A DNA stretch of 64,000 nucleotides from Gemmatimonadota bacterium (lineage in GTDB: Bacteria > Gemmatimonadota > Gemmatimonadetes > Longimicrobiales > Gaopeijiaceae). The DNA is taken from contig JAQBXY010000007.1 of assembly GCA_027623325.1 (NCBI GenBank), forward strand, positions 62,001 to 126,000. The letters run 5' to 3'. A program made the translations under genes and the position numbers. The notes under the pieces are model-generated. The model saw only the letters and a program-made list of their open reading frames with translations, searched no databases and was not told where the DNA came from. This document shows, piece by piece, positions 28,614 through 37,704 of this stretch (within the stretch, counting starts at the first letter, position 1; each line of letters begins with the position of its first letter).

Positions 28614-30436
28614 CAGCCTTGCTCCTCGGTGATGATGTCCTTGAGTTCCTGGCGCATCGGCGGAATGTCCTCGCGTCGGATCTCCATGGAACCGTCGCCA
28701 CCCTTCTTGATGACGTGATTGAAGGTGGCCCAGGCCGGGTCCTTGGTGAGGTAGTCGAGTCGGGAATGCGCGCCCCGGCTCTCCTTCCTCGCTTGCGCCG
28801 CCATCACTACGGCTTCGGACACGGTCACGAGATTGGGTAGGTCGAGCGTAGTGTGCCAGCCCGGGTTGAACTCACGATTGCCGCTGGAGCCCATCGCCGC
28901 TGCCCGTGCCTTCAGCTTGAGCACCTCGGCGTGTGCCTCGGCCAGCCCCTCTCCCTCCCGTGCGATGCCCGCCTTGTCTTGCATGATGACCTGCAGTTCG
29001 TACTGCAGGCGGAACGGTCCGACGTCCCCTCCAGGATCTCGACCGAGCGGGGCAAGCGCGTCAGCCTCGGCCGCGGCAACCGCTTCGTCTCTCAGCGACA
29101 CGGCTCCGTTCGACTGCGCGAACTTCGCCGCGTGCTCTCCCGCCCGTTTCCCGAAGACGAGCAGATCGGACAGGGAGTTCCCGCCGAGCCGGTTGGCGCC
29201 ATGGAGTCCGCCCGCACATTCCCCGGCCGCAAAAAGCCCAGGTACGGTGGTGGACATCTGGGTGTCGCCGTCCACGCGGATTCCTCCCATCGCGTAATGC
29301 GTGGTCGGCCCAACCTCCATGGGTTCTTTCGTGATGTCGATTCCGGCCAGCTCCTTGAACTGGTGATACATGCTCGGGAGCTTCTTCTTGATATGGGCCT
29401 CGGAGTCTTTGATGTGCTCCTTGATCCACGCGATATCGAGGTAGACCCCTCCATGGGGGCTGCCCCGGCCTTCCTTGACCTCTTTCACGATCTTCCGTGC
29501 CACGTGGTCTCGGGTCAGGAGCTCGGGCGGACGGCGCGCTTCACGGTCGCCCATCACATACCGCCACCCCTCTTCGGGCGTGTCCGCTGTTTGATCGACG
29601 TACAGCGGCGGGATGTCGTCGAACATGAACCGCTTGCCTTCGCTGTTCTTCAGAATGCCACCCTCTCCGCGCACACCTTCGGTCACGAGGATGCCTCGCA
29701 CGCTGGGCGGCCAAACCATGCCCGTGGGGTGGAACTGAACGAACTCCATGTCGACGAGCTCGGCACCCGCCTCGTAGGCGAGGGCGTGCCCGTCTCCGGT
29801 GTATTCCCAGCTGTTGCTGGTCACGAGGAAGGCTCGCCCGATCCCACCCGTGGCGATGACAACGGCTTTGGCCTTGAACACCCGAAAGCGGCCCTTCTCG
29901 CGGTCGTAGGCAAAGGCGCCGACGCACCGCCCGCCTTCCATGAGGAGTCGAGTGACCGTCACCTCCATGTGGACGTCGAGTCCCTGGTGGATGCCGTGAT
30001 CCTGGAGCGTCCGGATCATCTCGAGGCCGGTACGATCGCCGACGTGCGCCAGGCGGGGGTACGCGTGCCCACCGAAGTTGCGCTGCAAGATCTTGCCGTC
30101 GGGCGTGCGATCCATGAGCGCCCCCCAGCCTTCCAACTCCCGCACCCTCGCCGGAGATTCCTGGGCGTGTAGCTCGGCCATTCTCCAGTTGTTGAGATAC
30201 TGGCCGCCACGCATGGTGTCCGCGAAGTGCACCTTCCAGTTGTCCCGCTCGTCCACGTTACCGAGCGCGGCGGCCACGCCACCCTCGGCCATGACGGTAT
30301 GGGCCTTCCCGAGAAGCGACTTGCAGATCAGCCCGACGGAAACGCCTTGGGCTGCCGCTTCGACCGCCGCACGCAGCCCCGCTCCACCCGCGCCGATGAC
30401 GATTACGTCGTGCTCGATCACCTGATGCTCGGCCAT
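28613..30436 (-). CDS. sdhA: Succinate dehydrogenase/fumarate reductase flavoprotein subunit
   Basis: A 607-residue FAD subunit that oxidises succinate. The N-terminal FAD fold is VIVIGAGGAGLRAA. The AHTVMAEGG segment contains the His expected to bind FAD covalently, and the HPTGMVW segment and the ANRLGGNSLSD block are typical. The ATG at 30436 overlaps the membrane-subunit stop (TAATG); the longer frame upstream is antisense-type noise within that gene. The stop overlaps the iron-sulphur start (TGATG). Gene order is membrane, flavoprotein, iron-sulphur subunit. Confidence 0.95.
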   Translation of the reverse strand: MAEHQVIEHDVIVIGAGGAGLRAAVEAAAQGVSVGLICKSLLGKAHTVMAEGGVAAALGNVDERDNWKVHFADTMRGGQYLNNWRMAELHAQESPARVRELEGWGALMDRTPDGKILQRNFGGHAYPRLAHVGDRTGLEMIRTLQDHGIHQGLDVHMEVTVTRLLMEGGRCVGAFAYDREKGRFRVFKAKAVVIATGGIGRAFLVTSNSWEYTGDGHALAYEAGAELVDMEFVQFHPTGMVWPPSVRGILVTEGVRGEGGILKNSEGKRFMFDDIPPLYVDQTADTPEEGWRYVMGDREARRPPELLTRDHVARKIVKEVKEGRGSPHGGVYLDIAWIKEHIKDSEAHIKKKLPSMYHQFKELAGIDITKEPMEVGPTTHYAMGGIRVDGDTQMSTTVPGLFAAGECAGGLHGANRLGGNSLSDLLVFGKRAGEHAAKFAQSNGAVSLRDEAVAAAEADALAPLGRDPGGDVGPFRLQYELQVIMQDKAGIAREGEGLAEAHAEVLKLKARAAAMGSSGNREFNPGWHTTLDLPNLVTVSEAVVMAAQARKESRGAHSRLDYLTKDPAWATFNHVIKKGGDGSMEIRREDIPPMRQELKDIITEEQG

Positions 30437-31245
30437 TAGAAGAACCTCACGTTGGTCCAGACGCCCATGGCGCAAAGCCTGACGTAGACATCGGTAAAGC
30501 CGACCCAGATCAAGCTCATCCAGGCAAAGAGCATATGTCGCTTGTTGAAGCAGGTGACGCAGGCGTAGGCAGTTCGCCGAATCGGCCGGCGGGCCAGCCT
30601 GTCCATTCCACCCCCAACCAGGTGCCTCAGCGAGTGGCACCCGAAGGTGTAGCTGCCGAGCAAAAGCACGTTCATCGTCAGAACGATCGTCCCGACGCTC
30701 ATTCCGAACTGTTTGCCACCCCCGACCGAGTCGAACCAGAGAGCGTTCCACGCGTCGATCGACAGAAATACGAGCAGAAGAAGGGCGAACGGAACGGTGT
30801 AGCGATGGATGTTCTGGATGATGAGCGGAAAGTGGCGCTCACCCAGATAGTTGTTCCGTGGCTCACCGACTGCGCAGTTGGGCGGATCGGCCCAGAAGGC
30901 CTTGTAGTAGGCCCCTCGATAGTAGTAACAGGTCAGCCGAAAGCTGACCGGAGCCCACAGAATCAGGAACGCCGGGGAGTAAGGCAGAAAGCCCGGCCAC
31001 CATCCCGGGGCGCCGGTCCGCTGGATGAGCGCGTGCTCCGTCGGCCCCCAGATCTCCGGAGAATAGAACGGGGACAGCAGATTCTCGAATGAGTAGAACG
31101 TTCCTTGGAACGCGGCCCACGTCGAATAGACGATGAAGGCGGAGAATCCGATGAACACAACGATCGGTTGAATCCACCATGCATCCCGTCGCATGGTCTC
31201 CCCGAACGTGCGCTTGACCGGCAGAGCCGTGACTTTGGACGGCAT
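30436..31245 (-). CDS. Sdh1-like membrane anchor subunit of succinate dehydrogenase
   Basis: A 269-residue polytopic protein with about five membrane helices that anchors the complex and should hold the quinone site. It is a single subunit rather than the SdhC/SdhD pair, as in mycobacterial Sdh1. Conserved-looking polar motifs are GERHFPLIIQNIHRY, FGCHSLRH and CVTCFNKRH. These Cys/His clusters are notable because mycobacterial Sdh1 is reported to have a membrane-embedded Rieske-type cluster. The downstream gene overlaps by one base. Regulation is not visible; 31246-31425 upstream holds nothing I recognise. Confidence 0.85.
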   Translation of the reverse strand: MPSKVTALPVKRTFGETMRRDAWWIQPIVVFIGFSAFIVYSTWAAFQGTFYSFENLLSPFYSPEIWGPTEHALIQRTGAPGWWPGFLPYSPAFLILWAPVSFRLTCYYYRGAYYKAFWADPPNCAVGEPRNNYLGERHFPLIIQNIHRYTVPFALLLLVFLSIDAWNALWFDSVGGGKQFGMSVGTIVLTMNVLLLGSYTFGCHSLRHLVGGGMDRLARRPIRRTAYACVTCFNKRHMLFAWMSLIWVGFTDVYVRLCAMGVWTNVRFF

Positions 31246-31425
31246 GGGTCACCTTTCGCGGTACCGAGGCACCGATAGAAGCTACGCGGCGGACGATTTT
31301 CAGGCTGCGGGGCGGGGCGCAGCGCCGTCGTAATATGCCCGGGGACGCGCGCACGGCAACGCCCCTCGGGTCGTTGGCCCACCGCCTGGTCACTTCCGGA
31401 GATCGAATCGTCGGACCGGCGACCG

Positions 31426-34086
31426 CTACTCCGCCTTGAGTGCCTCCAACGGATCCGTCCTCCCGGCCCGACGCGCGGGTAACCAACTCGCGAGCGCGGC
31501 GGCGAGGAGAAGCACAAGCGCGGATCCCAAGAGGACGGTCGGATCCGTGGAGTCGACGCCGAACAACCGGCTCTCCATGAAGCTCCCGACCCACCCTGCG
31601 CCGACCAGACCGAACAGCGCGCCCAGTCCAGCCATCCGCAACCCAGCGATCACGACATCCCATTCCACCCGCGATCGAGCTGCGCCCAGCGCGATCCGAA
31701 TGCCGAGCTCTCTGCCCTGCTGGCGGACGTTGTAAAGCAGTGTGCCGTACAGACCCGCGGCTGCCAATACCAGAGCGATCAGTCCAAACGCGCTGAAGAG
31801 AGCCGAATCGAACCGACGACCCGACACCGAGTCGTGCACCCACTCCTCCATGGACCGAACAGACGGCACGGGCATCTCGGGCGATGCTCTCCAGACGGCC
31901 TCGCGGAGCGTACGCGCCAGCCCCTCCGGGGCCTCTCCGCGGATCCGCACGGCCATGTGCGCCTTGGGGATCGTGAACGGCACTACCGAGATCGGGACGT
32001 ACGCGGAAGTCGGGTACTCCTGGTCGAGACCGTAGTGTCGCACGTCCGCGGCGACTCCGACGACGTGCAGCTGAAGGCGGTCGGGAGCACCGATCACCCG
32101 ATCCATCGCGAGTGCGGCGGAGCCGAAGAGCTCGACGGCCAGGCGTTCGGAGAGCACGGCAGGGACCGGACGCTCCGTCTCCGTCGTTGCCGACCACGTC
32201 GATCCGGCCAAGAGCGGGACACGCAACGTCTCGAAATAGGTGTCGGTCACCGGTTGGAGCATCAGGCGGAGGCCCTCATGCTCCTCGCCTTCCACTTCGA
32301 CCCGACTCTGGCTCCAACAGCAGCGACCTCCTCCTGTGAACTCGAAGGGCTGCGTCAGCCCGTAGGTGGCCGACTGGATGCCCGGCAGGCTTTTGAGTGA
32401 TACGACGATCTGGTCCATCGCCTCACGATAGGCTTCGGGTGTCTCCAATCCCGTGGGCGTGAGGGGGATCGTCCACACCCCTCGAGTCTCGAATCCAGCC
32501 TGGTGCGTCTGGACCTGAGCGAAACTCTTCAGCAGGAGGCCCGCCTCGGCCACCAAGACAAGCGAAATCGCTACTTCGGCCACTACGAGAAGTCCGCGAA
32601 GTCGCGAGGTGCCCTTTCCACCCGTCGCATTCCGGGACGTGCCCTTGAGCCCCCTCGTGAGGTCCTTTCCGACCGTCTGAAGCGCCGGGAACAGCCCGAA
32701 GAGAATCGCCGTCGCACCCGACATGCCGATCGCAAAGATCGCCAGACGTAGATCGAGTCCGACACCAGAGCGCGGCAGTACATCCGGATTCAGACTCATG
32801 AAGGCCTGGAGCCCTCCGTACGCGAAGCCGAGGCCCAGCAGCCCACCGGCAGCGCCGAGGACCAGGTTCTCGGCCATGAGCTGCTGTATCAGGCCTCCGG
32901 GGCCGGCTCCGAGAGCCCGCCGCACGGCCATCTCGCGCACGCGCCCGAGGCCCCGCGCCAGGACGAGGTGAGCGACGTTGAGACAGGCAACGAGCAAGAG
33001 AAGGCCGACGGCGCCGAACAGGAGGTTGAGGCCCGTGCGAACTCGTTGAACGGTCGCATCCTGCAGACCCGCCAGAGGCATCGGATCGGGTTCGCCCTCC
33101 CGATTCAGCATCTCATCCGGGTACAGCTCGCCCATATGAACCGTGAGTGCATCGAGTTGCGCTTGGACCTCGGCCTGGGAAGTGCCGACCGCGAGCCGGC
33201 CGGCCACCTCCAGCATCCGGTAACCGGGTTCGGTCATCTCCTCTCGATGCCAGTCGATCGGGCTCCACACATCCACCGTCGCGGCAACGATACTCTGGGG
33301 CGGCTCGAAATCCTCGGCGAGAACGCCGACCACCGCATGCGGCACACCGTCGATACGGATCGTTCGGCCCACGACGTCGTCCGCGGCAGCGAAGATGGTC
33401 TGCCATAGCGCATGCGACAGGACGACCACATCCGTCGCCTCGAAGTCGTCGGTGACTAGGAGCCGACCGATCTCGGGCCGACCGCCGAAAAGAGCGAAGA
33501 ACCCATCGGTCACCACGGCCTGTTGGATCCGGATCGGATCACCTTCGCCGGTCAGATTGGCGTCGGCCGAATTGCCTGCGACCCATTCCTCGACGCCGTC
33601 CAACTCCTCGAACGCTCGAAAAAGTACTCCCGAGTGGGACCCGTTCAATACTGTGACCAGCCGATCGGCCGCAGGGTACGGGAGCGGGCGTAGCAGCACA
33701 TGGTCGACAAGAGTGAAGATCGTAGTCACCGCGCCGACACCGAGTCCGATAAGAAAGACAACCGTCCCCGCGAACGCCGCGGACTTCCGAAGTGTCCTCA
33801 CCGCCAGTCGCAGATTCCTTCCCCATGCCCTCATCTCCCACCCCCCGGTCGTCTTGGTTTTCGACATTCCTAGAACATCCAACCACTCCAGCGCGATCGC
33901 GGCCGGGAGCCGTCCGAACGTCCGAGCGGCAACAACGAGTCTGCGGCCCCGCATGGCCGCGTCGGCCCATAGTTCGGCAAAGGTGAGCACCATCTCGTCC
34001 ACGTCCTCGCGCCGAACCGAAGGAGGCAGCAACCGAAGCGCTGCCGAGTACAACCGCGGGACGAAGGGGAAGCGCCGACCAGACAT
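31426..34086 (-). CDS. MacB/FtsX-type orphan permease (ADOP family)
   Basis: An 886-residue permease without its own ATPase gene nearby. The first 80 residues are a soluble helical domain (FAELWADAAMRGRR region) that commonly precedes these permeases. Then come a MacB-type first helix and periplasmic domain (RNLRLAVRTLRKSAAFAGTV onward), three helices of a first FtsX domain, a second periplasmic domain, and a second FtsX domain ending in ADPLEALK-like TDPLEALKAE. This duplicated layout is that of acidobacterial/gemmatimonadal orphan permeases. The ATG overlaps the PadR stop (TGATG), so PadR controls it. Substrate, perhaps a toxic lipophilic compound, is unknown. Confidence 0.92.
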   Translation of the reverse strand: MSGRRFPFVPRLYSAALRLLPPSVRREDVDEMVLTFAELWADAAMRGRRLVVAARTFGRLPAAIALEWLDVLGMSKTKTTGGWEMRAWGRNLRLAVRTLRKSAAFAGTVVFLIGLGVGAVTTIFTLVDHVLLRPLPYPAADRLVTVLNGSHSGVLFRAFEELDGVEEWVAGNSADANLTGEGDPIRIQQAVVTDGFFALFGGRPEIGRLLVTDDFEATDVVVLSHALWQTIFAAADDVVGRTIRIDGVPHAVVGVLAEDFEPPQSIVAATVDVWSPIDWHREEMTEPGYRMLEVAGRLAVGTSQAEVQAQLDALTVHMGELYPDEMLNREGEPDPMPLAGLQDATVQRVRTGLNLLFGAVGLLLLVACLNVAHLVLARGLGRVREMAVRRALGAGPGGLIQQLMAENLVLGAAGGLLGLGFAYGGLQAFMSLNPDVLPRSGVGLDLRLAIFAIGMSGATAILFGLFPALQTVGKDLTRGLKGTSRNATGGKGTSRLRGLLVVAEVAISLVLVAEAGLLLKSFAQVQTHQAGFETRGVWTIPLTPTGLETPEAYREAMDQIVVSLKSLPGIQSATYGLTQPFEFTGGGRCCWSQSRVEVEGEEHEGLRLMLQPVTDTYFETLRVPLLAGSTWSATTETERPVPAVLSERLAVELFGSAALAMDRVIGAPDRLQLHVVGVAADVRHYGLDQEYPTSAYVPISVVPFTIPKAHMAVRIRGEAPEGLARTLREAVWRASPEMPVPSVRSMEEWVHDSVSGRRFDSALFSAFGLIALVLAAAGLYGTLLYNVRQQGRELGIRIALGAARSRVEWDVVIAGLRMAGLGALFGLVGAGWVGSFMESRLFGVDSTDPTVLLGSALVLLLAAALASWLPARRAGRTDPLEALKAE

Positions 34087-34406
34087 CAGCCGTTGGCCAC
34101 CGCAGGTCGGGCCTGCGCGAGCAGATGCTCGAGGCGCGCCAGCTCGGCACCGAGCACCGCCGAGCCGTGGGGTGCGATCTCGTAGGTGCGGCGTCGCGGA
34201 GCGTCGCCGTCAGTCTCCCGGATCCAGCCAAGCCCGCTCATCCGCCGAAGCACCCGGTACAGGTTTGCGGGATCGAGCAGCACCCCCGAGCGCGAGCGGT
34301 CCTCCACGGCCTTGATCAGGCCGTATCCGTGGAGCGCGCCCTCTGCGAGGACCGCGAGAATCATCAGATCCCGGGGGGCGAGCGGCAGATGGTCTTGGAC
34401 GTCCAT
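34086..34406 (-). CDS. PadR-family transcriptional repressor
   Basis: A 106-residue winged-helix regulator of the short PadR type. The LAEGALHGYGLIKAV segment, the NLYRVLRRM recognition helix and the wing R-RRTYEIAPHG are typical. I favour the ATG at 34406; a GTG 6 nt upstream is also possible. It overlaps the permease gene by one base, and the pair is probably autoregulated through the inverted repeat just upstream, which even touches the alternative start codon. PadR proteins usually release DNA on binding a small phenolic or drug-like ligand; the ligand here is unknown. Confidence 0.9.
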   Translation of the reverse strand: MDVQDHLPLAPRDLMILAVLAEGALHGYGLIKAVEDRSRSGVLLDPANLYRVLRRMSGLGWIRETDGDAPRRRTYEIAPHGSAVLGAELARLEHLLAQARPAVANG

Positions 34407-34411
34407 GGTCA

Positions 34412-34451
34412 CTATCTGTAGGTTGACTGATACTAGTCATATTACAGATAG
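34412..34451. promoter_or_regulatory. Probable PadR operator: nested inverted repeats
   Basis: CTATCTGTA (34412-34420) and its exact reverse complement TACAGATAG (34443-34451) are 22 nt apart. Between them lies a second repeat, TGACT...AGTCA, with about 6 nt between the arms. The position immediately upstream of the PadR start fits an autoregulatory operator that occludes the promoter. No protein-binding evidence. Confidence 0.7.
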
Positions 34452-34550
34452 ACCCGATCAGCGCCAAGAGGGTTGCACGGCACCGGGGTCACCCCGCCCA
34501 CCTGGAGCTGTGGCTCCGCAGCACGGCCCGCCCTACTTGTTCAGATCCCT

Positions 34551-36629
34551 CTAGTGGGCCTCTTCGGCCTCCCGTTCAGCCCGCACCTTTTGGGCGATGT
34601 TGTCGGGAGCTTGCTCGTATCCGGCGTGCGCGCGTGTGTGGTGAGCGCGCCCCTGAGTGATGGATCGGAGCGTCGCGGCATACTTGTATAGTTCCGACTC
34701 GGGGACGAGGGCCCGGACGGTGGTCCGCCCGTTCTCGGGGGCCAACCCCTGGACCTTGCCGCGGCGGGACGTGAGGTCCCCCATGATGTCCCCCACATAC
34801 TCGTCGGGCGTCGTAACGGCGACGTCGATGATCGGTTCCAGCAATACCGGGCCGCACTTGTCCGCGACCGAGCGGAACGCCTGAGATCCGGCCAGCTTGA
34901 ACGCAATGTCGGAGGAGTCCACCGCATGATACGAGCCGTCGTAACACTCCGCCGCAAAATCGACGAACTGGAAGCCAGCCACGATCCCTCGCTGGGCTGC
35001 TTCCTGGATGCCCCGGTCGACCGACGGGACGAACTTTCCCGGAATCACACCACCCTTGATCGCGTTGACGAACTCGTAGCCCGCTCCCCTCGGATTCGGG
35101 CGCAACCGAACCCAACAGTCTCCGAACTGACCCCTCCCGCCCGATTGTTTCTTGTGGCGGCCTTGCCCCTCGGCCTGCTTCGTAATGGTCTCGCGGTACG
35201 CGATCTTCGGCTGCTCGGTTTTCACATGGACGCCGTACTTGCGAGCCATGCGCTCGAATTGAATGTCCAAGTGCAACTCGCCCACACCGCGAGCGATCGT
35301 CTGATGTAGTTCGGAGTTGAACGAGGCACTGAAGGTGGGGTCCTCTTCGTGAAGCTTCGGAAGCACTTCGCCGAGCTTGTCCTCGTCTGCACGCGTGACC
35401 CCTCGAATCGCGATCGAGATGTCCGCGCTCGGAAAGTTGATCTTGTCGAGTACGACGTTCCGCTCCCGACTGCACAGCGTGTCGTTCGTGTGGGTGTGCT
35501 TGAGCTTCGCGATGACCCCGATGTCTCCCGCGTGCAGCGCAGTGACTTCCAGGCGCTCCTTTCCCAGGGAGATGCTCAGATGATTGAGCTTCTCCGGCTG
35601 TCCGTCCGAACCGTTTACCACCTCGGCTCCGTTCGTGACCTTGCCCGAGAAGATTCGGAAGTACGACAACTCGCCAACGTGAGGCTCGGCCGCGGTCTTG
35701 AAGACGAGCGCGGCAAGGGGCCCGTTGTCATCCGCTGGATACTGCTTTTCACCCACGACCTCGACCCGGGCTTCGGCGGGGTTCGGGCACAGCTCCACGA
35801 GCTTCCTGAGCAGCGCACGAATCCCGTAGGTGAGCGTGGAAGCTCCGCAGAACACAGGATACACTTCCTGTCGGGACATACCGCGAGCCATCGCGTCGAT
35901 GGCCTCGTCCCGGGAGATCGTGCCGCCCTCGAGATAGGCCTCGAGGAGATTCTCGTCCGTCGTCGCGAGCGTCTCCTGAAGTTCGGTCTCCCACTGAGCT
36001 TCCTTGGCCTTTAGATCGTCGGGGATGTCGCCCTCGTCATACTCGCCCGTCGCGGTGCCCTTCTTGTATAGGTGGGCTCGTTCGCTGAACAGATTGATGA
36101 TGCCCGAAAAGCCAGGACCCTCCCCGATCGGAATCTCGACCGGCAGCGCGCGGTCGGTGAGGCGGCCCTTGATCTGGGCAAAGACCGAATCGAAGTCGGC
36201 ATGATCCTTGTCCATCATCGATACAAAAAAGATCCGGGGAATTCCCCGGGCCTCGCAGTACTCCCACACCCGCTCCGTGCCCACCTCGACGCCCGAGGTG
36301 GCCGAAACGACAATGATCGCGGCGTCCGCGACACGCACCGCCGCGAGCGCCTCCCCCGTGAAGTCGAGATAGCCGGGTGTGTCGAGCAAATTGATCTTCG
36401 TATCCAGGTGCTCGGCGAACGCCGGCGTGAGTTGGATCGAGATGCCGTGGGCCTGCTCCTCTGGCGCGTGCATCGTGAGGGCCTGGCCGTCGTCCACACT
36501 CCCATGCCTCTTCGACGTGCCTGACACGAAGCAGAGGGAGTCGATCAGGCTGGTCTTGCCCGAGCCTCCGTGTCCCACAACCGCAACGTTGCGAATGCGA
36601 TCCGTGGTGTACTCCTTGGCCGATGCCAT
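34551..36629 (-). CDS. Elongation factor G-like GTPase (EF-G2 type)
   Basis: A 692-residue translational GTPase resembling the EF-G paralogue group rather than the essential FusA. The P-loop is GHGGSGKT (19-26) instead of the usual GHIDAGKT, and switch II is DTPGYLDF (83-90) where canonical EF-G has DTPGH with a catalytic His. Domains II to V are all present, including the GRGQFGDCW domain IV stretch and the GDIMGDLTSRRGKVQG domain V start. The ATG at 36629 has GGAGG 7 nt upstream. It stands alone, not in a str operon. Role in translation or stress is not known. Confidence 0.9.
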   Translation of the reverse strand: MASAKEYTTDRIRNVAVVGHGGSGKTSLIDSLCFVSGTSKRHGSVDDGQALTMHAPEEQAHGISIQLTPAFAEHLDTKINLLDTPGYLDFTGEALAAVRVADAAIIVVSATSGVEVGTERVWEYCEARGIPRIFFVSMMDKDHADFDSVFAQIKGRLTDRALPVEIPIGEGPGFSGIINLFSERAHLYKKGTATGEYDEGDIPDDLKAKEAQWETELQETLATTDENLLEAYLEGGTISRDEAIDAMARGMSRQEVYPVFCGASTLTYGIRALLRKLVELCPNPAEARVEVVGEKQYPADDNGPLAALVFKTAAEPHVGELSYFRIFSGKVTNGAEVVNGSDGQPEKLNHLSISLGKERLEVTALHAGDIGVIAKLKHTHTNDTLCSRERNVVLDKINFPSADISIAIRGVTRADEDKLGEVLPKLHEEDPTFSASFNSELHQTIARGVGELHLDIQFERMARKYGVHVKTEQPKIAYRETITKQAEGQGRHKKQSGGRGQFGDCWVRLRPNPRGAGYEFVNAIKGGVIPGKFVPSVDRGIQEAAQRGIVAGFQFVDFAAECYDGSYHAVDSSDIAFKLAGSQAFRSVADKCGPVLLEPIIDVAVTTPDEYVGDIMGDLTSRRGKVQGLAPENGRTTVRALVPESELYKYAATLRSITQGRAHHTRAHAGYEQAPDNIAQKVRAEREAEEAH

Positions 36630-36772
36630 CTGGAATCCTCCGAGATTCGATAGGTCGGGGCCGCGTTGGCGACCCCTCGCCGAAAAGAAGGATTCCGATT
36701 GTAGACCGGCCCACAGGCCCAAGCAAGGAAGACTATTCTCTACTCGCTCGTCAGGAGTACCCCGCCTCGTAA

Positions 36773-37609
36773 TTACTTCGGACGGAAGGCGTTACCCATA
36801 ATCTGGGGGTCGAAGTAGCCGGTATCGCCCGTCATCGCGTAGCGGTACAGGGCGGCGGTGTAGATCCCGTTCAGGGCCGACCCCATGAGGGTGAGGAAGA
36901 CGAAACCGAGCACGGAAACACCGATCACGGCGAAGAGAGCCACAGGAGCGATCATCACGGCGACATAGCCCACACCGAAGGAGACTGCGCCCCAGGCGAG
37001 CATGATGAGAAACATCGCCCAGGTCAGCCCGAAATTACCTGTCACTTGTTCGCCCCACGTCCGCCTGAAGACCGCGGCGCTCTCCTTGATCGCGTCGATC
37101 GCGCCGATGTCCTTCGTGACGAGAATCGGCACCGCTAGATACGTCGCGAGCGTCCAGGCGACCCCAGCGAACGCGGCCGCGATCTTGGCGAAGATGCCAC
37201 CCCGCTCGGAGATCATGCGGAGGATCATCCCGACGGTCGCGGCGATGACCGCGTACCCGATGATCGCGCCCATTCGTTTGGATGCGATGGCAAGGCCATC
37301 ACCGACGGTCGGATCACCGCCGTCGAGTCGGATGAGTGCTGCGCCGACCAGGGCGGCATTGAAAAAGAAGATGACCGTGTATTGCACGACGTAGAAAAGG
37401 AACATCACGGACATGGCGAGATAGTCGCTGCCTCCGTCCGTGAAGACCTCACCCGCTCCCGTGAGGAAGACGGGAGCGATGAAGCTCGCCATGACCAACA
37501 CGCTCGCGACCCCGGACAACATCGGGAAGACCATCAACTCCTTGTCGAGCTTGAGGACGTTGATGCTCGCCTTCATGAGCGCGACGCTGTTTCCCATGCT
37601 ACCGGCCAT
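36773..37609 (-). CDS. Polytopic membrane protein (DUF6159-like)
   Basis: A 278-residue membrane protein with about six helices in two groups and an N-terminal amphipathic stretch (SVALMKASINVLKLDKELMVFPM). The segment AIDAIKESAAVFRRTWGEQVTGNFG in the middle is the most conserved-looking cytosolic loop; the pattern resembles the DUF6159 family, recalled from memory. An AGGTGACGG site precedes the ATG. No operon partner is evident: 143 bases with nothing recognisable separate it from the EF-G-like gene start, and 95 bases lie before the S46 peptidase gene stop upstream. Confidence 0.75.
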   Translation of the reverse strand: MAGSMGNSVALMKASINVLKLDKELMVFPMLSGVASVLVMASFIAPVFLTGAGEVFTDGGSDYLAMSVMFLFYVVQYTVIFFFNAALVGAALIRLDGGDPTVGDGLAIASKRMGAIIGYAVIAATVGMILRMISERGGIFAKIAAAFAGVAWTLATYLAVPILVTKDIGAIDAIKESAAVFRRTWGEQVTGNFGLTWAMFLIMLAWGAVSFGVGYVAVMIAPVALFAVIGVSVLGFVFLTLMGSALNGIYTAALYRYAMTGDTGYFDPQIMGNAFRPK

Positions 37610-37704
37610 CCGTCACCTCGATTCCGCAGGGTTCGATCGGTCCATACGCCGAAGTCTACGTCGCAAAATGCGGTTTCCTTCGCCCCGTCGAAAGCCTTTC
37701 GGGG

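Noticed and set aside
28853-30172. A 439-codon plus-strand frame opposite sdhA
   Set aside because: It is an antisense shadow with no recognisable domains; the sdhA frame has all the family motifs.
31246-31425. A small gene or RNA between the Sdh operon and the permease
   Set aside because: No convincing start, structure or conserved motif seen.
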